The notes: generated from the sequence alone by a model not told the origin. 64,000 nucleotides of DNA from Myxococcaceae bacterium (GCA_017881265.1 JADGRA010000048.1:1-64000); one strand, 5' to 3'. Positions 38,498 to 47,427 are shown, counted from the stretch's first letter. Made by a program: numbers and translations.

Positions 38498-39927
38498 TGC
38501 GTCGCCCCGAGGGTTGCGGCCGGCAGCGAGCGCCACGGGGCCGGGACGCGACGGGTGCGCGGCTTCATCGCCCCGTCGGGCTCGCGCTTGGCGCTCGCAG
38601 GCGAGGTGCGGCCGCCCTGGCGCTCCTGCTGACCGTCTGGGCGCCGGTGGCGGTGGCCCAGGTGACGGAGGCCAGTTCGACGACGGTCTTGCGCCTGGAG
38701 CCAGACTGGCGAACGACAGACGGGCGGGTGGGCTTGTGGGGCACGGAATACATTGGGCTCTCGGTGAGGGGGCTGGACATTCCCGGCGCCATCGAAGACC
38801 TCCGCTTTCAGCTGTCCGCCTGGGGAACGGCTGCCACCATCACCGGGACCCCGGAACAGCTGCTGACCGGCGACTTTGACCTGCTCTACATGCAAGGGTC
38901 GCTCTTTCACCGTCACCTGACCGTCACCGTGGGGAGGCAGCTCATCTCAGGCGGGGCGGCGCGGGTCCTCCAGCTGGATGGACTGAACGCCAACGTTGCC
39001 ATCGGGAAATACTTTGGAATCAGCGGCTTCGTGGGCCAGCCCGTGCAGGCACCCACCGTCTCTGGAGTGGGAGTCAACGCCTACGTGGCCGCCCCCACCG
39101 TGTCTCGCGGCGTGGTGCCGCTCGGGGATTTCGCCTTCGGGGGAAGGGCCTACTGGAGGCCATCCTACGGCACCGAGGTGGGCGTTTCCTTCCTCGACAT
39201 TCAGAACGGCAGCCAAGTGGCCCGCCAGGACCTAGGTGTCGATGCCCATGTCCTGATTCTGCCCAACCTGTCGCTCACCGCCTCGAGCATCCTGAGCCTG
39301 GTGGAGTTGCGCGTGGCGGATGGCCAGCTCGGCCTCTCCTGGCACATTCTCCCCACGCTCGAGCTCTTCGTGAACGGGATGCGAACGGAGCCGGACCTTT
39401 TCCTCTCACGCACCTCCATCTTCTCCGTGTTCGCCTACACCCAGCGGACCGCCGCGGGAGGAGGAGTCTTCTGGCAGGCACTCCCGCGCCTCTCGTTCTA
39501 TGGCGAGTACAACCAGCTGTGGGTGGACGGCGGAAGCGGCAATGAAGCCCTCCTGGGCATCACCTACAAGCTCGACCGCAAGTCGAGCGTGGGCTTGAAT
39601 GGCCATCTCCTCTACGTCCCGGTGAACGGCTATACCGAGCTGCGCGCCTGGGTTCTCGAGTCGTTGACGGACCGGATAAGGCTAAGCGCCGACCTGCAGT
39701 GGCAGTTGCTTGAGAACCTGTTCACCTACGCCGGAACTTCCATTCCTTACAACGCAACGCGGGATTCCATCGTCGGGACGGCCAGCGTGAGCTGGCTGAT
39801 TGGTTGCGGGTGGAGTGGCATGCTGAGCGGGTCCATCGGGACGACGCCCCTGAACCTGACGCGCTACACCGTGACGGCACGGGTGGGCTACAACTTCACG
39901 ACGTTCGACGCGGGAACCCCTCGATGA
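38497..39927 (+). CDS. Outer-membrane beta-barrel protein, probable conduit porin
   Basis: The product of about 476 residues has a long N-terminus ending in a signal peptide (AALALLLTVWAPVAVA-Q, residues about 39-54). A mature part rich in alternating hydrophobic strands follows: Gly, Tyr, Leu, Val, aromatic girdles, and a final strand ending near YNFTTF. I count about 16-20 likely strands. No MtrB-type CXXC is present. It overlaps the 13-heme cytochrome gene by 4 bp and follows the decaheme gene, so it best fits the porin sheath of a porin-cytochrome complex. Resemblance to OmbB/MtrB is by size and context, not recognised sequence. The ATG at 38497 has an AAGGA site; GTG 38494 is an alternative. 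Confidence 0.7.
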   Translation: MRRPEGCGRQRAPRGRDATGARLHRPVGLALGARRRGAAALALLLTVWAPVAVAQVTEASSTTVLRLEPDWRTTDGRVGLWGTEYIGLSVRGLDIPGAIEDLRFQLSAWGTAATITGTPEQLLTGDFDLLYMQGSLFHRHLTVTVGRQLISGGAARVLQLDGLNANVAIGKYFGISGFVGQPVQAPTVSGVGVNAYVAAPTVSRGVVPLGDFAFGGRAYWRPSYGTEVGVSFLDIQNGSQVARQDLGVDAHVLILPNLSLTASSILSLVELRVADGQLGLSWHILPTLELFVNGMRTEPDLFLSRTSIFSVFAYTQRTAAGGGVFWQALPRLSFYGEYNQLWVDGGSGNEALLGITYKLDRKSSVGLNGHLLYVPVNGYTELRAWVLESLTDRIRLSADLQWQLLENLFTYAGTSIPYNATRDSIVGTASVSWLIGCGWSGMLSGSIGTTPLNLTRYTVTARVGYNFTTFDAGTPR

Positions 39928-40988
39928 AGTGGCGACTCTTCGGCCCCCGCAGTCTGCTCGCGGCTTCGCTTCTCCTCGGCGCCGGAGTGGTCGTCGCACT
40001 GGACTCTGCGGACCACATCAATCCGAACCATGCCGGCCACGCCAAGTCGGGCGTGGAATGTCTCGCGTGCCACGAGCCCATCTTCGACGAGACGACGCTG
40101 GGACAGGTCTCAGCTTTCCCCAAGGAGGCCAAGTGCCTCTCCTGCCACAAGAAGCAGAAGGAAGAGGGCAACTGCGGGTTTTGTCACTCACGCCCGGACA
40201 AGCCGAGCACCTACGTGCTGTCGCCGCCGCACCTCAAGTTCAACCACGCCAAACACCTCGAGAAGGATGAGAACTGCGGGGTGTGCCACCTGATGCTTCC
40301 GGCAAAGGGCCAGTTGGCCAAGCCGGTGCCACCGATGAAGACGTGTCTCGGTTGCCACAACCACCAACAGCAGTACGCCAACGGCCAGTGCGACGTGTGT
40401 CACCGGGACCTGCTCAGCATCCCGCTCAAGCCCACGAGCCCCCCGTTCAGTCACCAGGCAAACTTCACGCGCGCCCACCCACCCATTGCCCGGGCGTCCG
40501 CGGCGTCCTGCACCCTGTGCCACCAGCAACGCTTCTGTGCGGACTGCCACGCTGCGATGACCGCTCCGATGAGGATTGAGGCGGTCAAGCCGGATGCCGT
40601 GGACAAGAATTTCATCCACTGGGGCGACTACTTGACGCGACACTCGGTCGAGGCGCGCGGGAACGAGTCGCGCTGCCAGACGTGCCACGTGGTCACCTTC
40701 TGCGAGCAGTGCCACCGTGCGGCGCAACTGACGCCGAACTCGGCCAACCCGCAAAACCCACACCCCGCCGGCTGGAACATGCCTGGCAGCTCGAGCTTCC
40801 ACGGAACGGCCGCGCGGCAGGACATCGTGAGTTGCGCCACCTGCCATGAGCAGGGGGCACAATCCAACTGTGTGACCTGCCACCGCGTGGGCGGGTCCGG
40901 GGGCGATCCGCATCCATCCGGCTGGACCAATCGCCACCCAGCGTCGGAGATTCATCACAACCCCATGTGTCTGGCGTGCCATCCGTGA
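39924..40988 (+). CDS. Periplasmic 13-heme cytochrome c of the conduit (MtrA-like role)
   Basis: The 354-residue protein begins with a signal peptide or anchor (MKWRLFGPRSLLAASLLLGAG) and then packs thirteen CXXCH motifs, one per about 25 residues: CLACH, CLSCH, CGFCH, CGVCH, CLGCH, CDVCH, CTLCH, CADCH, CQTCH, CEQCH, CATCH, CVTCH, CLACH. Many other histidines can serve as distal ligands. The gene starts inside the barrel gene's stop (ATGA). By position it should be the heme wire inside or below the barrel, equal in role to MtrA/OmaB, although MtrA has ten hemes. The last motif ends at the C-terminus, so the chain could reach one end of the molecule. Confidence 0.85.
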   Translation: MKWRLFGPRSLLAASLLLGAGVVVALDSADHINPNHAGHAKSGVECLACHEPIFDETTLGQVSAFPKEAKCLSCHKKQKEEGNCGFCHSRPDKPSTYVLSPPHLKFNHAKHLEKDENCGVCHLMLPAKGQLAKPVPPMKTCLGCHNHQQQYANGQCDVCHRDLLSIPLKPTSPPFSHQANFTRAHPPIARASAASCTLCHQQRFCADCHAAMTAPMRIEAVKPDAVDKNFIHWGDYLTRHSVEARGNESRCQTCHVVTFCEQCHRAAQLTPNSANPQNPHPAGWNMPGSSSFHGTAARQDIVSCATCHEQGAQSNCVTCHRVGGSGGDPHPSGWTNRHPASEIHHNPMCLACHP

Positions 40989-41371
40989 GAACCCCTCCGG
41001 GGACGGAAGTCCTCTAACGGACATCACCGGGGGTGCGTGTTCTCGCCCAAAGGCTTAGGGGCGCGCTCGCTCCGGTGGAGGGCTTGTGCGGGGGATGCCG
41101 CGAAAAAAATTCGGACCGGGTGGCGTTCGAGCAAATTTCGCGCGAGCCGCCATGAGCGCCGTTCCGTGGGGAACGAGGCTCGGTTTCGTCGGCCGCACGT
41201 TGGCCTCACGGGCCGCCCGTGCAAGCGCCACTGCTTCCTGCGGCTTGAAGCGAAGCCGCTCCGCGCGTTCAACCCCGCGAGACTACACCCCTGCATGCTG
41301 AGACGTGCCGAAGAACGAAGGTCCAGCGCAGGATGCTCTGCCTTGGCCCCTCTCTTGCTGAAGCCTCCAGC
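40989..41371. other. Intergenic region before the hyp operon (383 bp)
   Basis: No gene is supported. Small frames here lack ribosome sites and sensible composition. The region ends with a sigma-54-like element at 41344-41359. Near the start, CCCCTCCGGGG just after the 13-heme stop may form a small hairpin. Confidence 0.45.
41344..41359 (+). promoter_or_regulatory. Sigma-54-like -24/-12 element before hypF
   Basis: TGGCCC-CTCTC-TTGCT matches the consensus TGGCAC-N5-TTGCW at all but one position with correct spacing. If real, transcription would start near 41370, only two bases before the preferred hypF ATG at 41372, so the mRNA would be nearly leaderless. That makes the call tentative. It gains weight from a similar element before the hydrogenase structural genes. 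Confidence 0.35.
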
Positions 41372-43666
41372 ATGGGCCTCCAGGGTCGCCGCATCGAGGT
41401 GCTGGGGACGGTTCAGGGCGTCGGCTTTCGGCCCTGGATTTACCGAATCGCCCAGACCCTGGGCGTCCATGGCCAGGTACACAACGACACGTGTGGCGTC
41501 ACCATCGAGGCGTTCGGCAGCCAGGAGACGCTGGACCGTTTCCTTCAGCTCATCGAGGCCACGCCCCCGCCCGCGGCATCCATCCGGCGGATGAGCTGGA
41601 CCCCGATTCCGGCGCAAGACGTCCGGGCCTTCCGCATCACCGCCAGCCAGGCGAGCACGTCGCGCCAGTCTTCCATCCCGCCGGACCTTGGGACGTGCAT
41701 GGACTGCGTGGCGGAGATTTTCGACCCCGAGGACCGGCGCTACCGCTACCCGTTCACCAACTGCACCAATTGTGGCCCGCGGTTCACCATCGCGCTGGAC
41801 GTCCCCTACGACCGGCCGGCCACCTCCATGGCGCGCTTTCCGATGTGCGAGGCGTGTCAGCGGGAATACGAGGACCCGGGGAACCGGCGCTTCCACGCCC
41901 AGCCCAACGCCTGCCCGCGCTGTGGCCCGAGACTTCGCGTCCTTGACCCATCGGGCGACACGGTGGAAGCCCTGGACGCCGTCCGCTGGGCGGCCGAGGT
42001 CCTGGTGAAGGGCGCCCTGGTGGCGGTGAAGGGCCTCGGCGGCTTTCACCTTGCCTGCGATGCGACCTCGCGCGAGGCGGTGGCGGCGCTGCGGCTACGC
42101 AAGCGGCGGGACGCGAAGCCCTTCGCGGTCATGGTTCGGACGCTGGCCCAGGCCCAGCGGCTGGCCGAGTTGACGCCTGCAGAATGCGACTTGCTGCAGT
42201 CTGTCGAACGTCCCATCGTCCTGGCCCGGCGTGCAGCTGACTCGGGGCTGGCGGACGAGGTCGCTCCCCAGAATCCCCTGGTCGGGGTGATGCTGGCCTA
42301 CACGCCTCTGCACCACCTGCTGCTCGCGGATGCTGGACGACCCCTGGTGATGACGTCGGCGAACCTCTCGGATGAGCCAATTGCCTTCCGCGACACGGAC
42401 CTGGTCCGCCTCCGGGAGATGGCCGACTTCTTCCTCATCCACGACCGGGAGATTGTGACCCGGTGCGATGACTCGGTGGTCCGCATCATCGGCGGAGCGC
42501 CGGCGCTTCTCCGCCGGTCCCGCGGGTACGTGCCGCGGTCCGTGGGCCTGGCACGTGGAGTCGCCCGCCCGGTCCTGGCCTGTGGGGCGCAGCTGAAGAA
42601 CGCCTTCTGTCTGGCGTCCGGCGACTTGGCCGTCCTGGGCCCGCACGTGGGAGACCTGGATGACCCCGAGGTGCTCGTCTCCTACGGGGAAGCCATCGAG
42701 CGGATGGAGCGATTCTTGGGTGTCCGTCCCGAAGTCATCGCCCACGACTTGCACCCGGACTACGTCTCCACCGCTTACGCGCTGGCGCGTCCGGAGCGCA
42801 CCCGCGTGGCCGTCCAGCACCACCATGCGCACGTTGCGAGCGCGATGGCCGAACATGGCCTCACCGGCCCGGTGGTGGGCGTCGCCTTCGACGGCACCGG
42901 CTACGGCCCGGATGGCTCCGCCTGGGGTGGCGAGGTGCTGGTGGCCACCTTCAAGGACTTCGAGCGGCTGGCGACGTTGCGGCCCATCCGCCTGGCCGGC
43001 GGGGACCGCGCGATTCGCCAAGTCTGGCGAACGGCGCTGGCGCTCGTCGACGACGCCTTCGAGGGAAAGGCCCCGCTGGACGACATCCCGCTTTTCCAGG
43101 GCATTACCCAGCAGCGGCTGGAAGTCGTGCGCCGGATGGTCAGTGGGGACTTCAACGCGCCGCGGGCGCACGGGGCGGGCCGCTACTTCGACGCGCTGGG
43201 GGCCCTGGGCCTCGGACTCCAGGAAGCCAGGTACGAGGGCGAGGTCGCGCTGGCCTGGAACCTGGTGGCCGACCCTGGCGAGACAAAGGCCTACGGCTAC
43301 CACCTGGACCGGACGACGGAACCCTGGTGCCTGGACTTGCGAGCCATGGTCCGGGAGGCGGTGGCGGATGTCATCGCCGGCGTCCCCGCCGCGCGCATCT
43401 CCGCGGCGTTCCACAACACGCTGGTGCAGGCGACGGCGGCCATGGTGCGAGCGGTGCTGGCCATCCGCGGACCTCTCCCCGTCGTCCTCACCGGGGGGTG
43501 CTTTCAGAACCCGCGTCTCGCCGAGGGCGTCTGCGCGGCCCTCGGGCCAGATGTCGATGTCCGGCTCCAGCGTCTCGTTCCAGCGGGCGATGGCGGCATC
43601 GCCCTTGGCCAGGCGCTGGTGGCCGATGCGGTTTCGCGTGCGACAACCGAAGAACCAGGAGGGTGA
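41372..43666 (+). CDS. hypF: Carbamoyltransferase HypF, [NiFe]-hydrogenase maturation
   Basis: The product of about 764 residues has the full HypF layout. An acylphosphatase domain starts with EVLGTVQGVGFRPWIYR; two zinc-finger pairs follow (CMDC...CTNCGPRF and CEAC...CPRCGPRL). A YrdC-like domain has AVKGLGGFHLACDA, and the Kae1-like domain has VQHHHAHVASAMAEHG and VAFDGTGYGPDG. HypF uses carbamoyl phosphate and ATP to carbamoylate the C-terminal cysteine of HypE, the source of the cyanide ligands. The start is taken at the ATG just before the acylphosphatase domain; an ATG at 41333 adds 13 residues. It is first of the operon hypF-C-D-E-ech-A. Confidence 0.95.
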   Translation: MGLQGRRIEVLGTVQGVGFRPWIYRIAQTLGVHGQVHNDTCGVTIEAFGSQETLDRFLQLIEATPPPAASIRRMSWTPIPAQDVRAFRITASQASTSRQSSIPPDLGTCMDCVAEIFDPEDRRYRYPFTNCTNCGPRFTIALDVPYDRPATSMARFPMCEACQREYEDPGNRRFHAQPNACPRCGPRLRVLDPSGDTVEALDAVRWAAEVLVKGALVAVKGLGGFHLACDATSREAVAALRLRKRRDAKPFAVMVRTLAQAQRLAELTPAECDLLQSVERPIVLARRAADSGLADEVAPQNPLVGVMLAYTPLHHLLLADAGRPLVMTSANLSDEPIAFRDTDLVRLREMADFFLIHDREIVTRCDDSVVRIIGGAPALLRRSRGYVPRSVGLARGVARPVLACGAQLKNAFCLASGDLAVLGPHVGDLDDPEVLVSYGEAIERMERFLGVRPEVIAHDLHPDYVSTAYALARPERTRVAVQHHHAHVASAMAEHGLTGPVVGVAFDGTGYGPDGSAWGGEVLVATFKDFERLATLRPIRLAGGDRAIRQVWRTALALVDDAFEGKAPLDDIPLFQGITQQRLEVVRRMVSGDFNAPRAHGAGRYFDALGALGLGLQEARYEGEVALAWNLVADPGETKAYGYHLDRTTEPWCLDLRAMVREAVADVIAGVPAARISAAFHNTLVQATAAMVRAVLAIRGPLPVVLTGGCFQNPRLAEGVCAALGPDVDVRLQRLVPAGDGGIALGQALVADAVSRATTEEPGG

Positions 43667-43670
43667 AGCG

Positions 43671-43982
43671 ATGTGTCTTGGCGTTCCGGGCAAGGTGTTG
43701 GAAGTGGATGGGCTGGTGGCCAGCGTCGACTTCTGGGGCGTGCGCAAGCAGGTCCGTCTCGACGTGGTGGACGCGCCGGTGGCGCCAGGGGACTACGTCC
43801 TCAACCACGTGGGCTTCGCCATCCGCCGCATTCCGGCCGAGGAAGGCCTGGCGACGCTCAAGCTCTACCATGACCTTTTGCGCAAGCAGGGGGAGGAGGA
43901 CGACCTGATGGCGGCCGACGTCCGCGCCGAAATCGAGGCGGCCGGACCCGGATGGTGGAGAGATTGTGACAAGCCCCTCTGA
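43671..43982 (+). CDS. hypC: HypC-type hydrogenase maturation chaperone
   Basis: The 103-residue protein begins MCLGVPGKV, the HypC signature; Cys2 becomes the N-terminal ligand that holds the Fe(CN)2CO unit. A small barrel core (VASVDFWGVRKQVRLDVVDAPVAPGDYVLNHVGFAIRRI) follows. It is longer than typical HypC (about 75-90 residues) because of an extra helical tail ending in WWRDCDKPL. A strong AGGAGG site precedes the ATG. Its 3' end overlaps hypD by 17 bp. With HypD it forms the scaffold for the iron centre. Confidence 0.95.
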   Translation: MCLGVPGKVLEVDGLVASVDFWGVRKQVRLDVVDAPVAPGDYVLNHVGFAIRRIPAEEGLATLKLYHDLLRKQGEEDDLMAADVRAEIEAAGPGWWRDCDKPL

Positions 43983-45120
43983 ACGAGATGCGCTGCAGCT
44001 GAAGTTCCGGGACCCGGAACGTGGGAAGGCGCTCGTCGAGAAGCTCGCGCACCTGACGGAGTCGTTGGGTCGCTCGCCAGTGGCAGTGATGCACGTCTGT
44101 GGGAGCCACGAGCAGGCCATTGCCCGCTTCGGACTCCGGCACGTCTTCCCCAAGGCGCTGGACGTCATCATGGGGCCCGGCTGCCCGGTCTGCATCACCG
44201 ACGTCCCCGAAGTGGACGAGGGGGTCGCCCTGGCCCAGCAGGGCGTCCGCGTCGCCACCTACGGCGACATGCTGAAGGTGCCGGGCTCCGCCGGCTCCCT
44301 GGCCGACGCCCGCGCTGGCGGCGCGAAGGTGGACATCGTCTACAGCGTCTCCCAGGCGGTCGAGCTGGCACAAAAGACGAACGAGGAAATCGTCTTCTTC
44401 GCCACCGGCTTCGAGACCACCGCGGTGGCCACCGCAGCAGAAATCCTCCGAGGGCCGCCGCCCAACTTCTCCGTGCTGTCAGCTCACAAGTACATCCCAC
44501 CGGTGATGGAGATTGTGGCCGAGATGCCGGACACCCGCGTGGAAGGCTTTCTCGCCGCCGGGCACGCTGCCACCATCACCGGCTGGGGCGTCTTCGAGGC
44601 CTTCGTCGAGCGCCACCACCTGCCCGTGGTGGTGGCGGGGTTTGAACCGCTGGACGTCCTCGCTGGCCTGGTTCGCCTGGTGGAGCTCATCCACGACAAG
44701 ACGCCCAAGGTGGACAACATGTACCCGCGGTGCGTCAGCCGGGAGGGGAACGTCGTCGCGCAGCAGCAGCTGTGGCAGGTGTTTCGCCCGCTGGGTGGTC
44801 GCTGGCGCGGCATCGCGCACGTCCCCAACGGCAACCTTCGCCTGCGCGACGAGTGGGCACACCTCGACGCGCGGCGGCGCTTTCACATCGACCTGGCCAG
44901 ACTCTGGACGTTCGCGCCACCCACCCTGGTGCAGCACTGCATCTGCGGCGACATCATGGCCGGCCTGAAGTCCCCGACCGACTGTTCCCTCTTCGGCAAG
45001 GAATGCCTGCCCGACACGCCGGTCGGCGCCTGCATGGTGAGCAGCGAGGGCACCTGCAAAATCTGGCACCAGTACGGCGGGCATCCCGAGTTGACCCGGG
45101 CGGTCGAGGTGAATCCGTGA
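43966..45120 (+). CDS. hypD: HypD, iron-scaffold hydrogenase maturation protein
   Basis: The 384-residue HypD has the conserved cysteine motifs HVCGSHE near residue 43 and GPGCPVC near 71, and a C-terminal Fe-S binding set (HCICGDIMAGLKSPTDCSLFGKECLPDTPVGACMVSSEGTC). The central GFETTAVATA motif matches. It works with HypC to assemble the Fe(CN)2CO unit before delivery to the large subunit. Its GTG start lies inside hypC and its stop overlaps hypE, showing tight coupling. Confidence 0.96.
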   Translation: MTSPSERDALQLKFRDPERGKALVEKLAHLTESLGRSPVAVMHVCGSHEQAIARFGLRHVFPKALDVIMGPGCPVCITDVPEVDEGVALAQQGVRVATYGDMLKVPGSAGSLADARAGGAKVDIVYSVSQAVELAQKTNEEIVFFATGFETTAVATAAEILRGPPPNFSVLSAHKYIPPVMEIVAEMPDTRVEGFLAAGHAATITGWGVFEAFVERHHLPVVVAGFEPLDVLAGLVRLVELIHDKTPKVDNMYPRCVSREGNVVAQQQLWQVFRPLGGRWRGIAHVPNGNLRLRDEWAHLDARRRFHIDLARLWTFAPPTLVQHCICGDIMAGLKSPTDCSLFGKECLPDTPVGACMVSSEGTCKIWHQYGGHPELTRAVEVNP

Positions 45121-46151
45121 AGCTGCAACTGCCCATCGGCGAGCGCATCAGCCTCAAGCACGGAGCCGGGGGCCGCGCGATGCGCGCCCTCATCGAACAG
45201 GTCTTCCTCGAAGGGGTCGACGCCCCGCTGCAAGGCATCGGGCTGGCCGCCATGGACGACGGCGCAGCCATCCCGGTCGGCGAGCGCTGGCTGGTGCTCA
45301 CCACGGATTCGCACGTCATCCATCCCCTCTTCTTCCCCGGGGGGGACATCGGACGGCTGTCCGTGGCGGGGACGGTGAACGACCTGGCGATGATGGGCGC
45401 GACGGAGCCGCTCGCGCTGACATGCTCGGTCATCCTCGAGGACGGCTTCCCCTCGGCGGACCTGCTGCGCATCCAGAAGTCCATCCTCGCCACCTCGCGC
45501 GAGGCGCACGCGCCGATTGTGACCGGCGACACCAAGGTGATGGGGCGCGGCGAGATTGACGGCCTTGTCCTCAACACGGCAGGCGTCGCTTTCACCAACC
45601 GGGTGGTGCCCGACTGCGGGCTCCGGATTGGAGACCGCATCATCGTGACCGGAACCATGGGAGACCATGGCTTCGCGGTCCTCGCCGTCCGGCACAAGCT
45701 GGCCCTGGAGGGAGAGCTGCAGTCCGACGTGGCTCCCATCAACGAGATGATTCGCGGCGCCCTGGCGGCGGGCGGCCAGGACGTGGTGGCGATGAAGGAC
45801 CCCACCCGGGGCGGTCTGGCGAGTGCGCTGCACGAGATGGCCGAGAAGAGCGGTGTGGGGGTCCTGCTGTACCAGGACCGCATTCCGCTGAGCGACCCGG
45901 TGCGCGCCGCGGCAGAGCTCCTCGGCATTGACCCGTTGCACGTGGCCAACGAGGGCAAGGCCGTCCTGGGGGTGCGCCCGGAGGCGGCGGAGCGCGTCCT
46001 GGCGGCACTCCACGCTCACCCGCTGGGACGGAACGCGGCCATCGTCGGGACCTGCATGGGGGAACACCTCGGCCGCATCATCCTGGACACGGGGCTGGGG
46101 CGCCGGCTGTTGACCGAGCCCGAGGGCGAGCCGCTGCCGCGCATCTGCTGA
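45117..46151 (+). CDS. hypE: HypE, cyanide-ligand-forming maturation protein
   Basis: The 344-residue product is a PurM/AIR-synthase-like ATPase. It starts LKHGAGGRAMRALIEQVF, has MDDGAAIP and GDTKVMGRGEIDG, and the conserved KDPTRGGLASALHEMA. It ends in the diagnostic PRIC, whose Cys344 is carbamoylated by HypF and dehydrated to thiocyanate. The GTG start is inside the hypD stop. The next gene is an enoyl-CoA-hydratase-like protein rather than hypA, an unusual order. Confidence 0.96.
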   Translation: MKLQLPIGERISLKHGAGGRAMRALIEQVFLEGVDAPLQGIGLAAMDDGAAIPVGERWLVLTTDSHVIHPLFFPGGDIGRLSVAGTVNDLAMMGATEPLALTCSVILEDGFPSADLLRIQKSILATSREAHAPIVTGDTKVMGRGEIDGLVLNTAGVAFTNRVVPDCGLRIGDRIIVTGTMGDHGFAVLAVRHKLALEGELQSDVAPINEMIRGALAAGGQDVVAMKDPTRGGLASALHEMAEKSGVGVLLYQDRIPLSDPVRAAAELLGIDPLHVANEGKAVLGVRPEAAERVLAALHAHPLGRNAAIVGTCMGEHLGRIILDTGLGRRLLTEPEGEPLPRIC

Positions 46152-46162
46152 GGAGACGTCCC

Positions 46163-46996
46163 ATGAAGCACATCCGCATTGAGGTGGACGCCGGCGTGGG
46201 AGTCCTCACCATCGACCGGCCGGACCGTTTCAACTCGCTGGACGTGGAGACGGCACAGGACCTTCGCAAGGCCGGCCTCCAGCTGGCCCGGGACCCCCTG
46301 GTGCGGGCGGTCGTGCTGCGGGGCGTCCCTGGCATCTTCTGCAGCGGGGCAGACTTGAAGTTCATTCGAGCCGGCGGGGAGGCGGCCCACCTGCAGTACC
46401 TGACGCCCTCCGCGCGCAACGTGCCGTCCGGGTACGGCGAGGTCTTCAAGCAAATCCTCGAGTACCTGCACAGCACCATCTCGGAGATTCGTCGCGCGGC
46501 GAAGCCTTTCGTGGCCGCGGTGGACGGCGCGTGTGCCGCCGGCGGGTTTGGACTCGCGATGGCGTGCGACCTGGTCTTCGCCTCGGAGCGCGCCACCTTC
46601 GAGTGGGCGTATGCCAAGACGGGGCTGAGTGGCGCGGAGAGCTCGACGTTCTTCCTTCCCAAGCTGGTGGGCCTGCGCTTCGCGATGGACATGCTGCTGC
46701 TCAACCCGCGTCTGGACGCGAAGGCGGCGCACCAGGCGCGGCTGGTGAGCGGCGTGCTCCCCACGGAGGGATTCGACGCGGAGGTTCTGTCCATCGCCAA
46801 GCGCCTGGCCGCTGGCCCCACGCGGGCCTACGGCATGGCGAAGGCCCTCTTCAACGAGGCAGCGGGGGTAGACCGGCTGGACTACCACCTGGACCGCGAG
46901 TTGGAAAACCTGGTCCGAAGCGCCGACGGGCCCGAGTTCAAGGAAGGCATCGACGCCTTCTTCGCCAAGCGCACGCCGCGCTTTCCGGGGCTTTGA
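46163..46996 (+). CDS. Enoyl-CoA hydratase/isomerase-family protein in the hyp operon
   Basis: The 277-residue crotonase-fold protein has the oxyanion-hole segments GIFCSGADLKF (near residue 57) and VDGACAAGGFGLAMACD (near 117), then AYAKTGLSGAESSTFFLPKLVG. In that last segment the usual Asp/Gly of GLSPDGG is replaced by Ala/Glu. It lies between hypE and hypA, 11 bp after hypE and 3 bp before hypA, so it is almost certainly cotranscribed. HypX/HoxX proteins, which make the CO ligand from formyl-tetrahydrofolate through formyl-CoA, carry a crotonase-fold C-terminal domain. This could be that half standing alone, or an unrelated CoA enzyme. No formyltransferase half is present here. Confidence 0.75.
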   Translation: MKHIRIEVDAGVGVLTIDRPDRFNSLDVETAQDLRKAGLQLARDPLVRAVVLRGVPGIFCSGADLKFIRAGGEAAHLQYLTPSARNVPSGYGEVFKQILEYLHSTISEIRRAAKPFVAAVDGACAAGGFGLAMACDLVFASERATFEWAYAKTGLSGAESSTFFLPKLVGLRFAMDMLLLNPRLDAKAAHQARLVSGVLPTEGFDAEVLSIAKRLAAGPTRAYGMAKALFNEAAGVDRLDYHLDRELENLVRSADGPEFKEGIDAFFAKRTPRFPGL

Positions 46997-46999
46997 CCC

Positions 47000-47392
47000 A
47001 TGCATGAGTACTCACTGGTGCAGGGACTCTTCGACGAAGTCGCCGCGCAGGCGGCGGCCCGCGGCGCGACGGCGGTGCGCAAGGTGACGGTGGGCCTGGG
47101 AGAACTGGCGGGCGTCGACCCGGAGCTGTTCGCCACCGCCTTCATGACCTTCCGTCCGGCAAGCCCCTACCCCGACGCGGAGCTGTCCTTACGGCTGGTA
47201 GAAGCTGTGTGGGTGTGCGCCGGGTGTGCGGCCCCCTTCCAGCGGGGCGCCGTGCTGCGCTGTCAGGCGTGCGGCGCACCCGGACGCCTTGCCGCCGGCG
47301 ATGAGCTCATCCTCGAGCGCATCGAGATGGAAGTGCCCGAGCCGCATGCTTTGCGCCCAGAGAGTACCGAGCGCGCACACACTGGCGACTGA
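47000..47392 (+). CDS. hypA: HypA-type nickel metallochaperone
   Basis: The 130-residue protein begins MHEYSLVQGLF; His2 is part of the nickel site. The zinc ribbon is CAGCAAPF...CQACG near residues 74-97. It is slightly longer than usual (about 113-118) at the C-terminus. It delivers nickel, with HypB, to the large subunit. It ends the first maturation operon; the partner hypB is 4.6 kb downstream after the structural genes. Confidence 0.93.
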   Translation: MHEYSLVQGLFDEVAAQAAARGATAVRKVTVGLGELAGVDPELFATAFMTFRPASPYPDAELSLRLVEAVWVCAGCAAPFQRGAVLRCQACGAPGRLAAGDELILERIEMEVPEPHALRPESTERAHTGD

Positions 47393-47427
47393 CGCCAAGT
47401 GTCAAACGCGTCTCTAGGGCTACGCAG

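Noticed and set aside
41086-41301. Short plus-strand frame before hypF
   Set aside because: The product is Arg/Ala/Ser-rich without a ribosome site, signal or known motif.
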